63,396 nucleotides of DNA from contig JAGQQG010000030.1 of NCBI GenBank assembly GCA_020426325.1, positions 1 through 63,396 of the forward strand. The letters are read 5' to 3'. How positions within the stretch are numbered: the stretch's first letter is position 1; each line of letters opens with the position of its first letter. The stretch is from Planctomycetaceae bacterium. Its GTDB lineage: Bacteria; Planctomycetota; Planctomycetia; Planctomycetales; Planctomycetaceae. Made by a program: the position numbers and the translations under genes. The notes under the pieces were generated by a model. The model was not told where the DNA came from and did not search any database. It saw only the letters and a list, made by a program, of their open reading frames with translations. Shown here one piece after another: positions 1-9,031 of this stretch.

Positions 1-1
1 G

Positions 2-1018
2 ATGCAGCCGGTAATTCGCAATGCCCTGGACCTCGCAATCGCGGGGCAGGCTGTCCCCGCTGATGATATGCAGGCGGCGGTGGAAGCGATCATGAAGGGA
101 AAATGCAGTGAGACAGAGACCTCCGTGTTGCTGACCGCACTCCGGATGAAGGGTGAGACGGTCGAGGAGATCGTCGGTGCTGCACGGGCCATGCGTGAGC
201 ATGTCACCCGAGTCAAACCGAAAGCGGAGGACCTGCTCGACACCTGTGGCACGGGCGGTGATTCGCTACAGACTTTCAACATCAGCACGGCAGTCGCGTT
301 CGTTGTGGCTGCGTGTGGGGTGCCCATCGCCAAGCATGGAAACCGAAGTGTGTCGAGTTCGAGCGGGTCTGCGGATGTGCTCGAAGAATTGGGGATCAAT
401 GTCGAGATTACACCGCGACGCGTGGCCACCTGCATCGACAAGATCGGGATCGGGTTCTGTTACGCTCGCACGCTGCACAAGGCGATGAAGTATGTGGCAC
501 CGATCAGAGCCGAATTAAGATTTCGAACGATTTTCAATCTCCTCGGACCACTGACGAACCCGGCCGGGGCACCGCGTCAGCTGATCGGTGCGAACAAGAT
601 CGCCACTGCGGAGTTACTCGCCCATGCTGCCTTACAGCTGGGGACGAAACGGACCATCGTTGTCTGCGGCAATGATGAGTTGGATGAGGTCTCGCTGTGG
701 GGAGAGACGACTGCCTTCGGCGTCAGCTCCGAGAGTGTGAAGCGAGGAAACTGGACCTGTCTGTCATTCGGTCTTGATGAGTGTACTCCTGGCGACCTCC
801 GCGTTTCTTCACCTGCCGAGAGTGCTGACAGGATTCGCGCGATCTTTGACGGTGAAACCGGTCCTTCTCGTGACATCGTCCTGGCGAATGCCGCTGTCGC
901 ATTGATAGCTGCGGAGCGGGTCCCGTCACCGAGAGCGGGCGTCGAACAGGCGGCGGCTGCGATCGATGAGGGACGTGCGAAGGATGTTCTGGAGAAACTC
1001 GCGAAACAGACCACATGA
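2..1018 (+). CDS. trpD: Anthranilate phosphoribosyltransferase TrpD
   Basis: Transfers phosphoribose from PRPP to anthranilate, the second step specific to tryptophan synthesis, in the cytoplasm. The 338-residue length is normal for the family. The PRPP-binding GTGGD motif is at residues 83-87, the KHGNRSVSS anthranilate/PRPP segment starts at residue 111, and the RTIFNLLGPLTNPA block is intact. The ATG lies at the second base of the window, so an upstream start cannot be excluded, but residue 1 fits the usual N-terminus. No other trp gene is in view. A gene for a leucine-rich-repeat protein follows 16 nt downstream on the same strand. Confidence 0.96.
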   Translation: MQPVIRNALDLAIAGQAVPADDMQAAVEAIMKGKCSETETSVLLTALRMKGETVEEIVGAARAMREHVTRVKPKAEDLLDTCGTGGDSLQTFNISTAVAFVVAACGVPIAKHGNRSVSSSSGSADVLEELGINVEITPRRVATCIDKIGIGFCYARTLHKAMKYVAPIRAELRFRTIFNLLGPLTNPAGAPRQLIGANKIATAELLAHAALQLGTKRTIVVCGNDELDEVSLWGETTAFGVSSESVKRGNWTCLSFGLDECTPGDLRVSSPAESADRIRAIFDGETGPSRDIVLANAAVALIAAERVPSPRAGVEQAAAAIDEGRAKDVLEKLAKQTT

Positions 1019-1034
1019 GAATTCGAGACACCCG

Positions 1035-1775
1035 ATGAGTGAAACAGAGGCATCACGGGCTCCCGGGATCTTCAGGCGGTTCATGAGCCTCTGGCTGTTG
1101 CTGGCAACTGTCGCCGTCTGTTTCGGGATGTTTGCCTGGTTGCACGTCACTCGCTGCCGCCAGGAGCAAGCAGTCCTGGCTCAGCTGAGAATGGCTGAAG
1201 ACGGGCGATCCTACAACGTGTCCTGTTTCAACCCGTTCAAGGGGGATGAGACGCTTACGAATGAGGAGTTATTCACGGGTGGCCCAGTGTGGCTGACGAG
1301 GTTCCTCGGCGTCGACCCGTTCAAGGTGACAGGAGGCATTCAAAGCGTCGCACCCGGAAATCGGTTCTCATACTCTTCGACAGAAGATGGGCAGCTTCTG
1401 ATCGAATCGGAATTCCGGTGCGGTGTCGATGATGGAGATGCGAGGTTGATCAATCAATTGAGAGATCTTCGGTTTCTCTCTCTTGAAGCGAATCCCATTG
1501 GGGATGCCGGCATCGAACGGTTGTCGGCGTTGACTGAACTGAAAGATCTCAATCTGGCCAATACTCAGATCACGGACAGAGCGCTGGAATTCATTGCGAC
1601 GTTGCAGCACTTGAAAACGCTCAACATTTCACACACGCATGTCAGCGATGATGGAATTCAGCAGCTTATCGACATGCCGAACTTGGAATCCCTTGACGTG
1701 TCCATGACCCGGGTCACGCCGGAGGGAGTGCGGGAGCTGAAGAAACGCCTGCCAAGTTGCAAGATTGTTGAGTGA
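1035..1775 (+). CDS. Leucine-rich-repeat protein with N-terminal membrane anchor
   Basis: I place the start at the ATG at 1035 (246 residues), because it is followed closely by a hydrophobic segment at about residues 14-36 that would anchor the protein. A longer in-frame reading from 966 would overlap trpD. The C-terminal half carries several degenerate leucine-rich repeats of the planctomycete GDAGIERLSAL / ITDRALEFIATL / VSDDGIQQLIDM type. The role is probably protein interaction outside the cytoplasmic membrane; no enzymatic residues are visible. It sits 16 nt after trpD and may be cotranscribed, although no functional link to tryptophan synthesis is evident. Confidence 0.8.
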   Translation: MSETEASRAPGIFRRFMSLWLLLATVAVCFGMFAWLHVTRCRQEQAVLAQLRMAEDGRSYNVSCFNPFKGDETLTNEELFTGGPVWLTRFLGVDPFKVTGGIQSVAPGNRFSYSSTEDGQLLIESEFRCGVDDGDARLINQLRDLRFLSLEANPIGDAGIERLSALTELKDLNLANTQITDRALEFIATLQHLKTLNISHTHVSDDGIQQLIDMPNLESLDVSMTRVTPEGVRELKKRLPSCKIVE

Positions 1776-1811
1776 CGATCTCAATTCCGCGAAACGACGT
1801 CGAGCAAGCTG

Positions 1812-2981
1812 TCAATCGGCAGAGATTTTCTCCGTCAATGGCCTTTCGGGGAAGATCTGTTTGAACAGGAGTCGCAGAGCGAGACGGATGGGAGGACGGG
1901 TCCCTTTGACGTAGAAGGACAACGCTTTCTGGTGGCAACCGAGTTTGGACCGTTTGACGTCATCTGCTCCCTGCCCGGCAAAGAATGTGTCGACGTTTCT
2001 GCGGAGGGCATCCGCGAATCCGGCGAGCATGAGATTGAAGTAGAGGTGCGATTCCGCATTCCGTTGGTAATTCACGCCGGTGAAGAGCCCATAATAGGCA
2101 TCTTCTGAGAAAACACTGCTGGCGAATGCCAGAACCGATTCTCCATCCAGGAGAAAGGTGAAATTGCAGTTTTGTGGGAGCTGACGGGGAATCTCCAGGA
2201 AAAACTCTCTCGGCAGGTACTCCAATTTGGTTTCCGACCGCTGGAAAACGGCACTGTAAAGGTCATGCACCTCGGGAGTGAATCGCCTCTCGATTTCTAC
2301 TGGATCCGATGTGTCGCGAATAACGACACCGGTCTTTTCCAGCCGCTTCAAAGTTCTGCGAATGTCTCTGCGTTTGTCGCTTCTGAAGGACGCCAGATAC
2401 TCATCGAAGTCTGGATGTTGCGGATGCATCAGATTCAGCGGCAGACTCTCCGCTCTTCGATAGCCATGTTGTTCGACATGATCCATTGATTCTCGTTCGT
2501 CGTCGTTGAATTCCTTGAGAACGATGACTCGTGCACGGTCCGTTCGGGCGACGTCGTCCAGAATGCGACAGAGTTCACTCAGAATTGCTGGTCGGTCTGC
2601 GACATGGGTGAAGCGAAGATGGCTTTGTCCAGCTGAAAAAGGCAACCCGCAGAAGAGGACCTTATACTTCACGACCAGCGGGATGGCTTTTCCAACCAGG
2701 CCCAGGAACCGTTTGAGTGTCCCTTCCTCAACGAGCAGAGTACCGTCGATCACATAGGTGCAGAGGCAGGTGATGGCAGCGGGTCGACCGTCATGATCGT
2801 GAAACAACACGTAACGAAAGCGGGCCTGCGGTGACATCGATTTCTCCACGATCCGCAGCAATCGGAAGTCCATGAACAGGTCGTCCGGTTTCCGAACAGC
2901 TTCCCAGGCGGTCTCGTCGATGTCATCGACAGAATGCCAGATTGTGGCGGAAGTGGTTGTAGACGAAGGCTCATTCGCCAT
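1812..2981 (-). CDS. GNAT/FemAB-like acyltransferase family protein
   Basis: 389 residues. The C-terminal half shows the pattern of the large GNAT-type families (peptidogalycan biosynthesis / BioF2-like acetyltransferases): a basic FRSDKRRDIRRTLKRLEK segment near residues 199-216, then a long alternating core containing LDGESVLAFASSVF and YYGLFTGVNYQRNAESHLYFNLM. Such enzymes transfer acyl groups from acyl-CoA or aminoacyl-tRNA to an amine, but the substrate here cannot be read from sequence. No signal peptide is seen. It converges with the LRR gene upstream in the window and lies downstream of the hybrid kinase on the same strand, with a gap of about 125 nt. Confidence 0.65.
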   Translation of the reverse strand: MANEPSSTTTSATIWHSVDDIDETAWEAVRKPDDLFMDFRLLRIVEKSMSPQARFRYVLFHDHDGRPAAITCLCTYVIDGTLLVEEGTLKRFLGLVGKAIPLVVKYKVLFCGLPFSAGQSHLRFTHVADRPAILSELCRILDDVARTDRARVIVLKEFNDDERESMDHVEQHGYRRAESLPLNLMHPQHPDFDEYLASFRSDKRRDIRRTLKRLEKTGVVIRDTSDPVEIERRFTPEVHDLYSAVFQRSETKLEYLPREFFLEIPRQLPQNCNFTFLLDGESVLAFASSVFSEDAYYGLFTGVNYQRNAESHLYFNLMLAGFADALRRNVDTFFAGQGADDVKRSKLGCHQKALSFYVKGTRPPIRLALRLLFKQIFPERPLTEKISAD

Positions 2982-3106
2982 TATCCATCCTTGCTTGTGT
3001 ATTCTCAGGCGGGGATTTCGGAGAGCGTGCGAAGGTCCTCAGGATCGATGCGAACCCAGATGTATTCCGCAGGAGCTTTGCAAACTATGTGATGATGCGG
3101 CATCCG

Positions 3107-5851
3107 TCATTCTTCAGATGTTTCTGGAAAGAACGGCGCGATGGCATTCAGGAGATCTTCCTTACGAACAGGTTTCGCGACGTAGTCGTCCATGCCTGAT
3201 GCGAGACATGCCTCGCGGTCGCCTGCCATCGCGTGAGCCGTCATCGCAATGATGGGGATATGTGCAGTCGTTCCTGCTTCGCGGTTACGGATCTCCTGGG
3301 TGGCTTCATGACCATCCATTTCGGGCATCTGGATGTCCATCAGGATGAGGTCATATTTCTGGGTCGCCCAGGCCTCGATGGCTTTCAATCCTGTGTTAGC
3401 GACATCGACAGTGTGCCCCCATTTTTTGAGGACACCTACCGCCAGTTTCTGATTGGGAATGCTGTCCTCAGCAAGCAGGATGCGCAGCGATGGGATCGAT
3501 TCTGTGATCGCAGTCCCTGAGTCTGAACCATCATCGTCATCCGTCGAAATGATTCCCAGAAGACGGACGAGCACATCAAACAGTTCAGACTGTTTCACCG
3601 GCTTAAACAGGTGAGCATCGGTCTGGAGTTCCTCGCAACGTCGAAGGTCTTCGGAACGATCCCCTGACGTTAACATGATGATGATGGTGTCAGACAGTTG
3701 TTCGTCGGACCGAATGCTCCGTGCCAAATCGAAACCGTCACTATTCGGCATGTTGACGTCGGAAATGACGACGCGGAATGGTTTCTCTAAGGCCTTCGCC
3801 GAGCGAAGCAGTTCCTCTGCATCCGCGGCGCTGTTCACTGGGGTCGGCTTCATCCCCCAGTTCTTCAGGATCTCGCAGAGGATGAGCCGATTTGTCGAGT
3901 TGTCGTCGACAACAAGCGCCTTTGTCCCTTGGATTTGTGCAGGCCTTGCAGGAAACGGTTCCGCAGGAGCATCAGCCAGTTCGAGATTGACCGTGAAACG
4001 AAATGTACTTCCGCGTCCGACTTCGCTGTCGAGTGCTATCTCTCCTCCCATCAACTCGACAAGACGCTGAGAGATTGCGAGCCCCAGACCAGTGCCTCCG
4101 TACTTGCGTGTGGTGGAGGTGTCGGCTTGTTCGAATTGACCAAAGATGATCTGTTGTTTGTCAGCGGGAATGCCGATGCCCGTATCGCGAACCGAGACGT
4201 CAAGTTGAAGCTTCTCGGTATTGAGAGGCCGGCTGGTCACTTCCATCACGACTTCACCCTGTTCGGTGAATTTGATGGCATTTCCGACGAGGTTGATGAT
4301 GATCTGTCTGAGCCGGCCGATATCTCCATTGAGGAAATCGGGCACGTCCGGGTCGATGCGATATGCGAGTTCAAGATCCTTGCGATGGGCTCTTAAGGCC
4401 AGTGAGCGAGCCGTGTCTCCCAAACTGTCGCGGAGTGCGAATACAGAAGGAGAGAGTGTCATCTTGCCGGCTTCGATCTTCGAGAAGTCAAGGATGTCGT
4501 TCAGGAGTGTGAGCAGCGACTCGCCCGATTCATGGACGATCGACAGATACTCGGATTGCGTCTCGTTGAGGGGCGTTTCGAGAACGAGTTCGGTCATCCC
4601 GAGAATGGCATTCATGGGGGTGCGAATCTCATGACTCATGTTCGCGAGGAAATCGCTCTTCGCTTTACTGGCCGACTCCGCAGCTTCTTTCGCTTCACGA
4701 AGACTTTCCTCCAGTTTTTTGCGTTGCGTGATGTCGATACTCGTGCCGAGGACTCCCGGTCGGCCATCGTAATCGATTGACGCAGCTGCAAAGTCGAGCC
4801 AGCGGTCCTCTCCCTGTTTCGTCACAATTCGGATTTCGTAACGGTCAGGGACATCTTCACCTCGCTGTCGCGCGAGACTCCGTTCCTTCACCAGCTCCCT
4901 GAAGTCCGGGTGCACGTATGTCAGGAAGCTGAGATTGGCAAGCTCGGCCTGGGAATAGCCGGTGACCTGTTCGCAAGCCGGGTTGACATAGCTGTGGCCA
5001 GTGCCCTGAAAGATGGCGACCATTGCAGGCAAGGTTTCGGCCATGGTGCGGAACCGTCTCTCGCTTTCGAGAAGCGATTGCTGTGCATGACGTCGGATAG
5101 CGCTTTCCTGTTCGAGAGCCTCATAGCGATTGCGCAGATCTCGATTCTTGTGCTCCAGCGCCTCGTTCGCGATCTTCAACTCCTGAACTGTCTTAGCGAG
5201 CTTTTCCTCTGCCGCTTCTGCACGAAGTTTTGCGTCATTGGCGTTGTCGGCCAACAAGACGACGGAGTTCTGCTGTTCGTTGAGTTGGGCAGTCCGCAGC
5301 TTGAGCTTCTGGTGGACTGACTGCAACTCGAAGATAGGCGAGAGTAACAGGGCGAGATGCTGTAGCTGAATCAAGTCATGCTCGTCAAACTCGCCTTCAT
5401 ACTTGTCTGATGCCTGCAGAACTCCAAAGAATTCCTGATTATGGCTGAGGATGGGAACGGCAAGCCAGCCGCGCATCGGTGGATGCTCCAAGCCTCTCGC
5501 ATCCTTGAGACCGCCAAAGCCCCTCCAGGCAGGATGCCGGGTCAACTCTTCGTGGGTCATGCAGAAACTGCGTTTTTCGCTGGCGACGAGTGTCCAGATT
5601 CCCTCACCCGTGGGCATGACATCGTACGACTTGTATTTGTCGTATTTCTCGGAGAGGGAAATGGCGTGAATCGCGTCCCGGAACTTACCTTCAGGGATAT
5701 AGCTCAAGGCTGCCTGATGAGCTCCAATGACCAGTCGGGCCTGATGAACAAACACTTCCAGGGCCTGCTCAAGAGATTCAGCAGCGTAGGTGTCTGCAAT
5801 TGTTTGATCCAGATCGCGCACGATGGACGAGCGTGTGGACCGATCACTCAT
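3107..5851 (-). CDS. Hybrid sensor histidine kinase with GAF, PAS and two receiver domains
   Basis: 914 residues from the ATG at 5851, which has an AAGG-type ribosome binding site; an ATG at 5869 is the alternative. Order of domains: GAF about 25-175, coiled coil about 176-262, PAS about 263-378, dimerisation/phosphoacceptor domain with His407 in SHEIRTP, HATPase with N box (NAIKF) and DTGIGI / GGTGLGL boxes up to about 620, receiver 1 with Asp698, receiver 2 with Asp839. No membrane segment, so it should sense a cytoplasmic signal. No HPt protein or output regulator is adjacent, so its partner must be encoded elsewhere. An ordinary BarA-like architecture without the HPt domain. Confidence 0.92.
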   Translation of the reverse strand: MSDRSTRSSIVRDLDQTIADTYAAESLEQALEVFVHQARLVIGAHQAALSYIPEGKFRDAIHAISLSEKYDKYKSYDVMPTGEGIWTLVASEKRSFCMTHEELTRHPAWRGFGGLKDARGLEHPPMRGWLAVPILSHNQEFFGVLQASDKYEGEFDEHDLIQLQHLALLLSPIFELQSVHQKLKLRTAQLNEQQNSVVLLADNANDAKLRAEAAEEKLAKTVQELKIANEALEHKNRDLRNRYEALEQESAIRRHAQQSLLESERRFRTMAETLPAMVAIFQGTGHSYVNPACEQVTGYSQAELANLSFLTYVHPDFRELVKERSLARQRGEDVPDRYEIRIVTKQGEDRWLDFAAASIDYDGRPGVLGTSIDITQRKKLEESLREAKEAAESASKAKSDFLANMSHEIRTPMNAILGMTELVLETPLNETQSEYLSIVHESGESLLTLLNDILDFSKIEAGKMTLSPSVFALRDSLGDTARSLALRAHRKDLELAYRIDPDVPDFLNGDIGRLRQIIINLVGNAIKFTEQGEVVMEVTSRPLNTEKLQLDVSVRDTGIGIPADKQQIIFGQFEQADTSTTRKYGGTGLGLAISQRLVELMGGEIALDSEVGRGSTFRFTVNLELADAPAEPFPARPAQIQGTKALVVDDNSTNRLILCEILKNWGMKPTPVNSAADAEELLRSAKALEKPFRVVISDVNMPNSDGFDLARSIRSDEQLSDTIIIMLTSGDRSEDLRRCEELQTDAHLFKPVKQSELFDVLVRLLGIISTDDDDGSDSGTAITESIPSLRILLAEDSIPNQKLAVGVLKKWGHTVDVANTGLKAIEAWATQKYDLILMDIQMPEMDGHEATQEIRNREAGTTAHIPIIAMTAHAMAGDREACLASGMDDYVAKPVRKEDLLNAIAPFFPETSEE

Positions 5852-6086
5852 CGCCTTGTCCCGCGGCATGGGGTGCGACTCACATAGACATTAGGGCAAG
5901 ATCGAGATGAATCCGCTCGATTCCCTGAATCGTCGGATTTCAATTGATACTACCCTGATCCCATGATTGGTTCTATCTCACCGCGCCCCATCATGATCGG
6001 TGGAAACGTCGATGCTGGTTTCTCAAAACTGAGACGAATGTGGGTATGGACTCCTGTTGGACCTTTCCGCAAGTCTCGAATGTGAG

Positions 6087-6096
6087 ATGACGTCAT
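6087..6096. promoter_or_regulatory. Perfect 10-bp palindrome, candidate operator
   Basis: ATGACGTCAT is a perfect inverted repeat ending 18 nt before the -35 element of the putative nuo promoter. The position suits an activator or repressor site. A 10-bp palindrome can arise by chance, so this is only a candidate. Confidence 0.3.
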
Positions 6097-6114
6097 GTCA
6101 TCGAGTGTGCTGGG

Positions 6115-6142
6115 TTGCGACGTGGCGAGGGCACCATATAAT
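6115..6142 (+). promoter_or_regulatory. Putative sigma70 promoter of the nuoI-nuoD operon
   Basis: The -35 element TTGCGA (6115-6120) and the perfect -10 element TATAAT (6137-6142) are separated by 16 bp. Transcription would begin near 6149, leaving a leader of about 115 nt before nuoI. It is the best consensus match seen upstream of any operon in the window. Confidence 0.6.
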
Positions 6143-6264
6143 CGAAAGCGGTCGATTCTGGTAACTAAGAATCAGAGCTACTTTCTGCTGAAACGCGAGG
6201 TGTCTCCACGGTCTCGAGCTGTCTCTGAGATTCGATGGAGAAATCATGAAAGAACGAGATCGCC

Positions 6265-6810
6265 ATGCGCGAATGGTTTAGGAACCTGTGGGTCGCTGTT
6301 TCGACGGTCGTGAAGGGACTGTGGGTGACGTTGCGGATTTTTCGCAACACGTATAAAAGAAAGACCTTTACGGAGATTTACGAGTACCCGGAGACCCCGG
6401 TTCCGGTCAAGGCAAGGTATCGAGGTTTCCATCGGTTTGACCTCACGACCTGCATCGGCTGTGAGAAGTGTGCAGCTGCATGTCCTGTGGACTGCATCTA
6501 CATCGAAAAAGAAAAGAGTCCGGTCGGTAAAGGGTTTCGCATCGACAACTTCACGATCGATTACACAAAGTGCATGTTCTGTGCTTTGTGCGTCGAGCCG
6601 TGTCCTGTGGACTGCATCTTCATGGGGTCCAATCACGATCTCAGTTGCTATAGCCGCGATGGGTGTATCGTGGACTACGCCAAGTTGCCTTTGCAGACGG
6701 CTTGGGGGCAGGCGACGCTCAACCCGACCGCTGTAGCTGAATCCAAAGTTTTGTATCAACCTGTCTGGGTGAAGGGGGAGCCGAGCCCATTTGAGTTTGC
6801 TGAGGAGTAA
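6265..6810 (+). CDS. nuoI: NADH-quinone oxidoreductase subunit I
   Basis: Complex I subunit that carries two [4Fe-4S] clusters (N6a/N6b) and passes electrons through the peripheral arm towards NuoB and quinone. 181 residues. The two ferredoxin motifs are complete: Cys63/66/69/73 in [12 protein letters not shown] and Cys103/106/109/113 in [12 protein letters not shown]. An amphipathic N-terminal segment (about residues 8-30) suits membrane association. It is the first gene of the operon, separated from nuoA by a DUF2203 gene. In standard nuo operons nuoI follows nuoH, so this placement is unusual. Confidence 0.95.
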   Translation: MREWFRNLWVAVSTVVKGLWVTLRIFRNTYKRKTFTEIYEYPETPVPVKARYRGFHRFDLTTCIGCEKCAAACPVDCIYIEKEKSPVGKGFRIDNFTIDYTKCMFCALCVEPCPVDCIFMGSNHDLSCYSRDGCIVDYAKLPLQTAWGQATLNPTAVAESKVLYQPVWVKGEPSPFEFAEE

Positions 6811-6871
6811 TCAGCGGGGGCCGATCGAGACAACGATCGCGATCCTCGTCGAGAGGCGAGAGAGAAATGTT

Positions 6872-7318
6872 ATGGCGGCGCTTCACTCCAGCGGTCAGTA
6901 TTTCACGATTGACGAGGCGAACCGGATGCTTCCGCTCGTCAGAGTGATTGTGGCAGACATCGTGGCGCTGGCGAGCGATCTGGAGGACCGCCAGAACCGC
7001 ATCGACTCCTTGAACAAGGATCAGTTCGACAGGGACGATCCACATTCCGAAGAAGTTCGTCAGATGCAGCAGGAAATCGATGACGATGAGAGCCGTCTGG
7101 ATGAGTACATCAATGAACTGATCGACTTGGGTGTCGAGTTGCAGGACCCCATCAGCGGCGAGGTAGATTTCAGGACACAAATCGATGGACAAGAGGCTCT
7201 CTTCTGCTGGAAGCTGGGAGAGTTGGACGTATCTCACTGGCACACCGAGACAGACGGTTTTTCAGGCCGTCAGTCACTTTTGCAGGGGGCGACTCCTCCT
7301 GACGGATTCCCATCGTGA
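6872..7318 (+). CDS. DUF2203 family protein
   Basis: 148 residues from the ATG at 6872. The N-terminal YFTIDEANRMLPLVRVIVADIVAL pattern, the long charged helical centre (LDEYINELIDLGVEL) and the terminal FCWKLGE.D..WH motif are characteristic of DUF2203, small predicted cytoplasmic proteins of unknown function. The acidic helical region suggests a coiled coil. It lies 61 nt after nuoI and 59 nt before nuoA and is probably cotranscribed with them, but I know of no established role for this family in complex I. The frame is also open upstream to 6791, which would overlap nuoI. Confidence 0.8.
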   Translation: MAALHSSGQYFTIDEANRMLPLVRVIVADIVALASDLEDRQNRIDSLNKDQFDRDDPHSEEVRQMQQEIDDDESRLDEYINELIDLGVELQDPISGEVDFRTQIDGQEALFCWKLGELDVSHWHTETDGFSGRQSLLQGATPPDGFPS

Positions 7319-7377
7319 ACCGTAAGAATCACAACAAGTTCTAAGATTCAGCCAATTCTGGAAGACAAGACATAGCC

Positions 7378-7956
7378 ATGACGGATCTGGGGATTCACCT
7401 GCTGTTGTTCGTGATCGTGGGAGCCATCTTCCCCTTGGTCCCCTTGATCATTGGCCATTTTGTACGCCCAGATCTGCCGACTCCTGAGAAAGATGCGGTG
7501 TATGAGTGTGGTGAGCCGACCATCGGTTCGAGTTACATCCAGTTCGATCTCCGATTTTACGTCGTTGCTCTGCTGTTCGTCATCTTCGACGTGGAAGTGG
7601 CATTCTTCTTCCCGTGGGCGACGGTGTTTGGGGGTGCGACGCACCTGGCCGACCCGAATCTTTCGGAAGGGGCACGAAGGGCACTCAGTGATCGACTGCT
7701 CGACCTTGCTCCGGGAACGACCGGCGCGGAAACTCTGATCTCTCCAGAGACAGCTCAGATGCTGTCCTATACCGGGTTCGCAGATATCCTGGTGTTCTTC
7801 GGAGTCCTGCTCGTGGGCTTTGCCTACGTCTGGAAACGAGGCGATCTCGACTGGGTGCGGGCCATGATCAATCAGGCCAAGCAGGCGGCCGCTCCACCGC
7901 TTCCGTCTGCTCTCGAACAGACGCACTCTCCAGCCAAAGAGCCGCAACCGGCCTGA
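7378..7956 (+). CDS. nuoA: NADH-quinone oxidoreductase subunit A
   Basis: Membrane subunit of complex I at the junction with the peripheral arm. The family signatures are clear: first membrane helix at residues 7-28, YECGEP at 42-47, and RFYVVALLFVIFDVEVAFFFPW at 59-80. The third helix is at about 134-152. At 192 residues it is longer than the usual 120-150. The excess lies in a segment at about residues 85-130 between helices 2 and 3 and in an Ala/Pro-rich C-terminal tail. The next complex I gene is nuoC, 51 nt downstream; nuoB, normally between them, is missing. Confidence 0.95.
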   Translation: MTDLGIHLLLFVIVGAIFPLVPLIIGHFVRPDLPTPEKDAVYECGEPTIGSSYIQFDLRFYVVALLFVIFDVEVAFFFPWATVFGGATHLADPNLSEGARRALSDRLLDLAPGTTGAETLISPETAQMLSYTGFADILVFFGVLLVGFAYVWKRGDLDWVRAMINQAKQAAAPPLPSALEQTHSPAKEPQPA

Positions 7957-8007
7957 CCTTTTTGTCTCCTCAGACACCCCGCTATCAGCCAAGAGCGACC
8001 TGCCAGC

Positions 8008-8541
8008 ATGACATTCGACGAAATCTACAACGCACTCCTCGATCGATTTGGGGCGGAAGTCATTACAGGGGCGAATGCAGAAGCAATCGATCCGTGGATT
8101 GAAGTCGCCCCCACTTCCATCGCTGATGTGGCGTATTACCTCAAGGACAACGAGGCCTTGTCGTTCGACGCGTTAAACGACCTGTCGGGGGTCGATTACT
8201 TTGAACCTGATGAAAAGCTGGTGAAGAAGTTCCCGTACGAGCCGCATGTCGAGGTCGTTTATCACCTCTACAGCTACAAGCGAAAGCACTTCCTCAATGT
8301 GAAGGTCAAGCTGCCCCGCTGGAAGAACGATACGGAAGGACAACTCCCCGAAGTGCCTTCGGTCTCACACGTCTGGGCCATCGCCGACTGGCACGAACGC
8401 GAAGCTTACGATCTCGTGGGCATCAACTTCATCGGTCACCCCAACCTCGTCCGTATCCTCTGTACCGACGACTGGGTCGGGCACCCCTTGCGAAAAGATT
8501 ACGAGTTCCCACTGGAATATCACGGCATACGGGGCAAGTGA
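8008..8541 (+). CDS. nuoC: NADH-quinone oxidoreductase subunit C
   Basis: 30-kDa-type subunit of the complex I peripheral arm, needed for assembly with NuoD. 177 residues. The family signature near the C-terminus is clear: [26 protein letters not shown] followed by [11 protein letters not shown]. It is separate from NuoD, unlike the fused NuoCD of Escherichia coli. Its TGA stop lies 8 nt before the ATG of a hicB-like gene, so translation of the toxin-antitoxin pair is probably coupled to this gene. Confidence 0.95.
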   Translation: MTFDEIYNALLDRFGAEVITGANAEAIDPWIEVAPTSIADVAYYLKDNEALSFDALNDLSGVDYFEPDEKLVKKFPYEPHVEVVYHLYSYKRKHFLNVKVKLPRWKNDTEGQLPEVPSVSHVWAIADWHEREAYDLVGINFIGHPNLVRILCTDDWVGHPLRKDYEFPLEYHGIRGK

Positions 8542-8549
8542 GGTCTGGC

Positions 8550-8846
8550 ATGATCACGTACAAGGCCGCATACACATTTGATGATTCCGATCAGGAAGGG
8601 TGGGTCGTCGGAGAGGTGCTGGACTTTCCGGGAACGGTCAGTCAGGGGCGAGGTCTTGAAGATGCCCGTCGTATGTTGGGATCGGCGCTCGTTGATATGG
8701 CGGAGTCATACATCATTCAGGGAACACCGTTTCCGCTGCCGGATGATTCTCGGACTGATCCAGAGGCTGATCTGATGGAACCAATCTACCTACTGCTCAA
8801 CGGTGCAGCACATATCCGAGTCATTCCGGAAGATATCCCCGCATGA
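8550..8846 (+). CDS. hicB: HicB-family antitoxin embedded in the nuo operon
   Basis: 98 residues from the ATG at 8550; a GTG at 8538 overlaps the nuoC stop and is less likely. The N-terminal half has the HicB partial RNase-H-like fold pattern: YKAAYTF, then EGWVVGEVLDFPGTVSQGRGLEDARRML, where 'GEV.DFPG..SQG..LEDA' is the family signature. No C-terminal helix-turn-helix or ribbon-helix-helix domain is recognisable, unlike many HicB proteins that repress their own promoter. It should bind and neutralise the HicA encoded next, with which it shares a 4-nt ATGA overlap. The order hicB-hicA is the reverse of the classical hicAB. Confidence 0.82.
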   Translation: MITYKAAYTFDDSDQEGWVVGEVLDFPGTVSQGRGLEDARRMLGSALVDMAESYIIQGTPFPLPDDSRTDPEADLMEPIYLLLNGAAHIRVIPEDIPA

Positions 8847-9031
8847 AACGCGAGAAACTCATCCAACACCTGAAGCAACATGGGTGTGAGTTCTTGCGGG
8901 AGGGTGGCGACCACACGATTTTCATCAACCCAGCGAACAATCAACGGTCGCCGATACCACGTCATCGGGAGATTCGCGACCTACTTGCGAATCGAATTTG
9001 CAAACAACTTGAAGTTCCGAAACCGAATTAA
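8843..9031 (+). CDS. hicA: HicA-family mRNA interferase toxin
   Basis: 62 residues, the usual size of HicA. The sequence has the dsRBD-like layout: helix KREKLIQHLKQHGCEFLRE, then GGDHTIFINP with the expected catalytic His24, a basic loop (SPIPRHREI) and the terminal helix RDLLANRICKQLEV. HicA toxins cleave mRNA independently of the ribosome until bound by HicB. Its ATG overlaps the hicB stop, and its TAA ends 3 nt before the nuoD ATG, so it is locked into the operon without a private terminator. Confidence 0.85.
   Translation: MKREKLIQHLKQHGCEFLREGGDHTIFINPANNQRSPIPRHREIRDLLANRICKQLEVPKPN

Larger units (their letters stand above)
5852..6264. other. Intergenic region between the kinase and the nuo operon
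   Basis: About 410 bases without a credible gene. It holds the divergent start regions of the hybrid kinase (minus strand) and nuoI (plus strand). A sigma70-like promoter and a 10-bp palindrome, listed separately, lie in its right half. Short open frames here have no ribosome binding site or protein-like composition. Confidence 0.7.
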
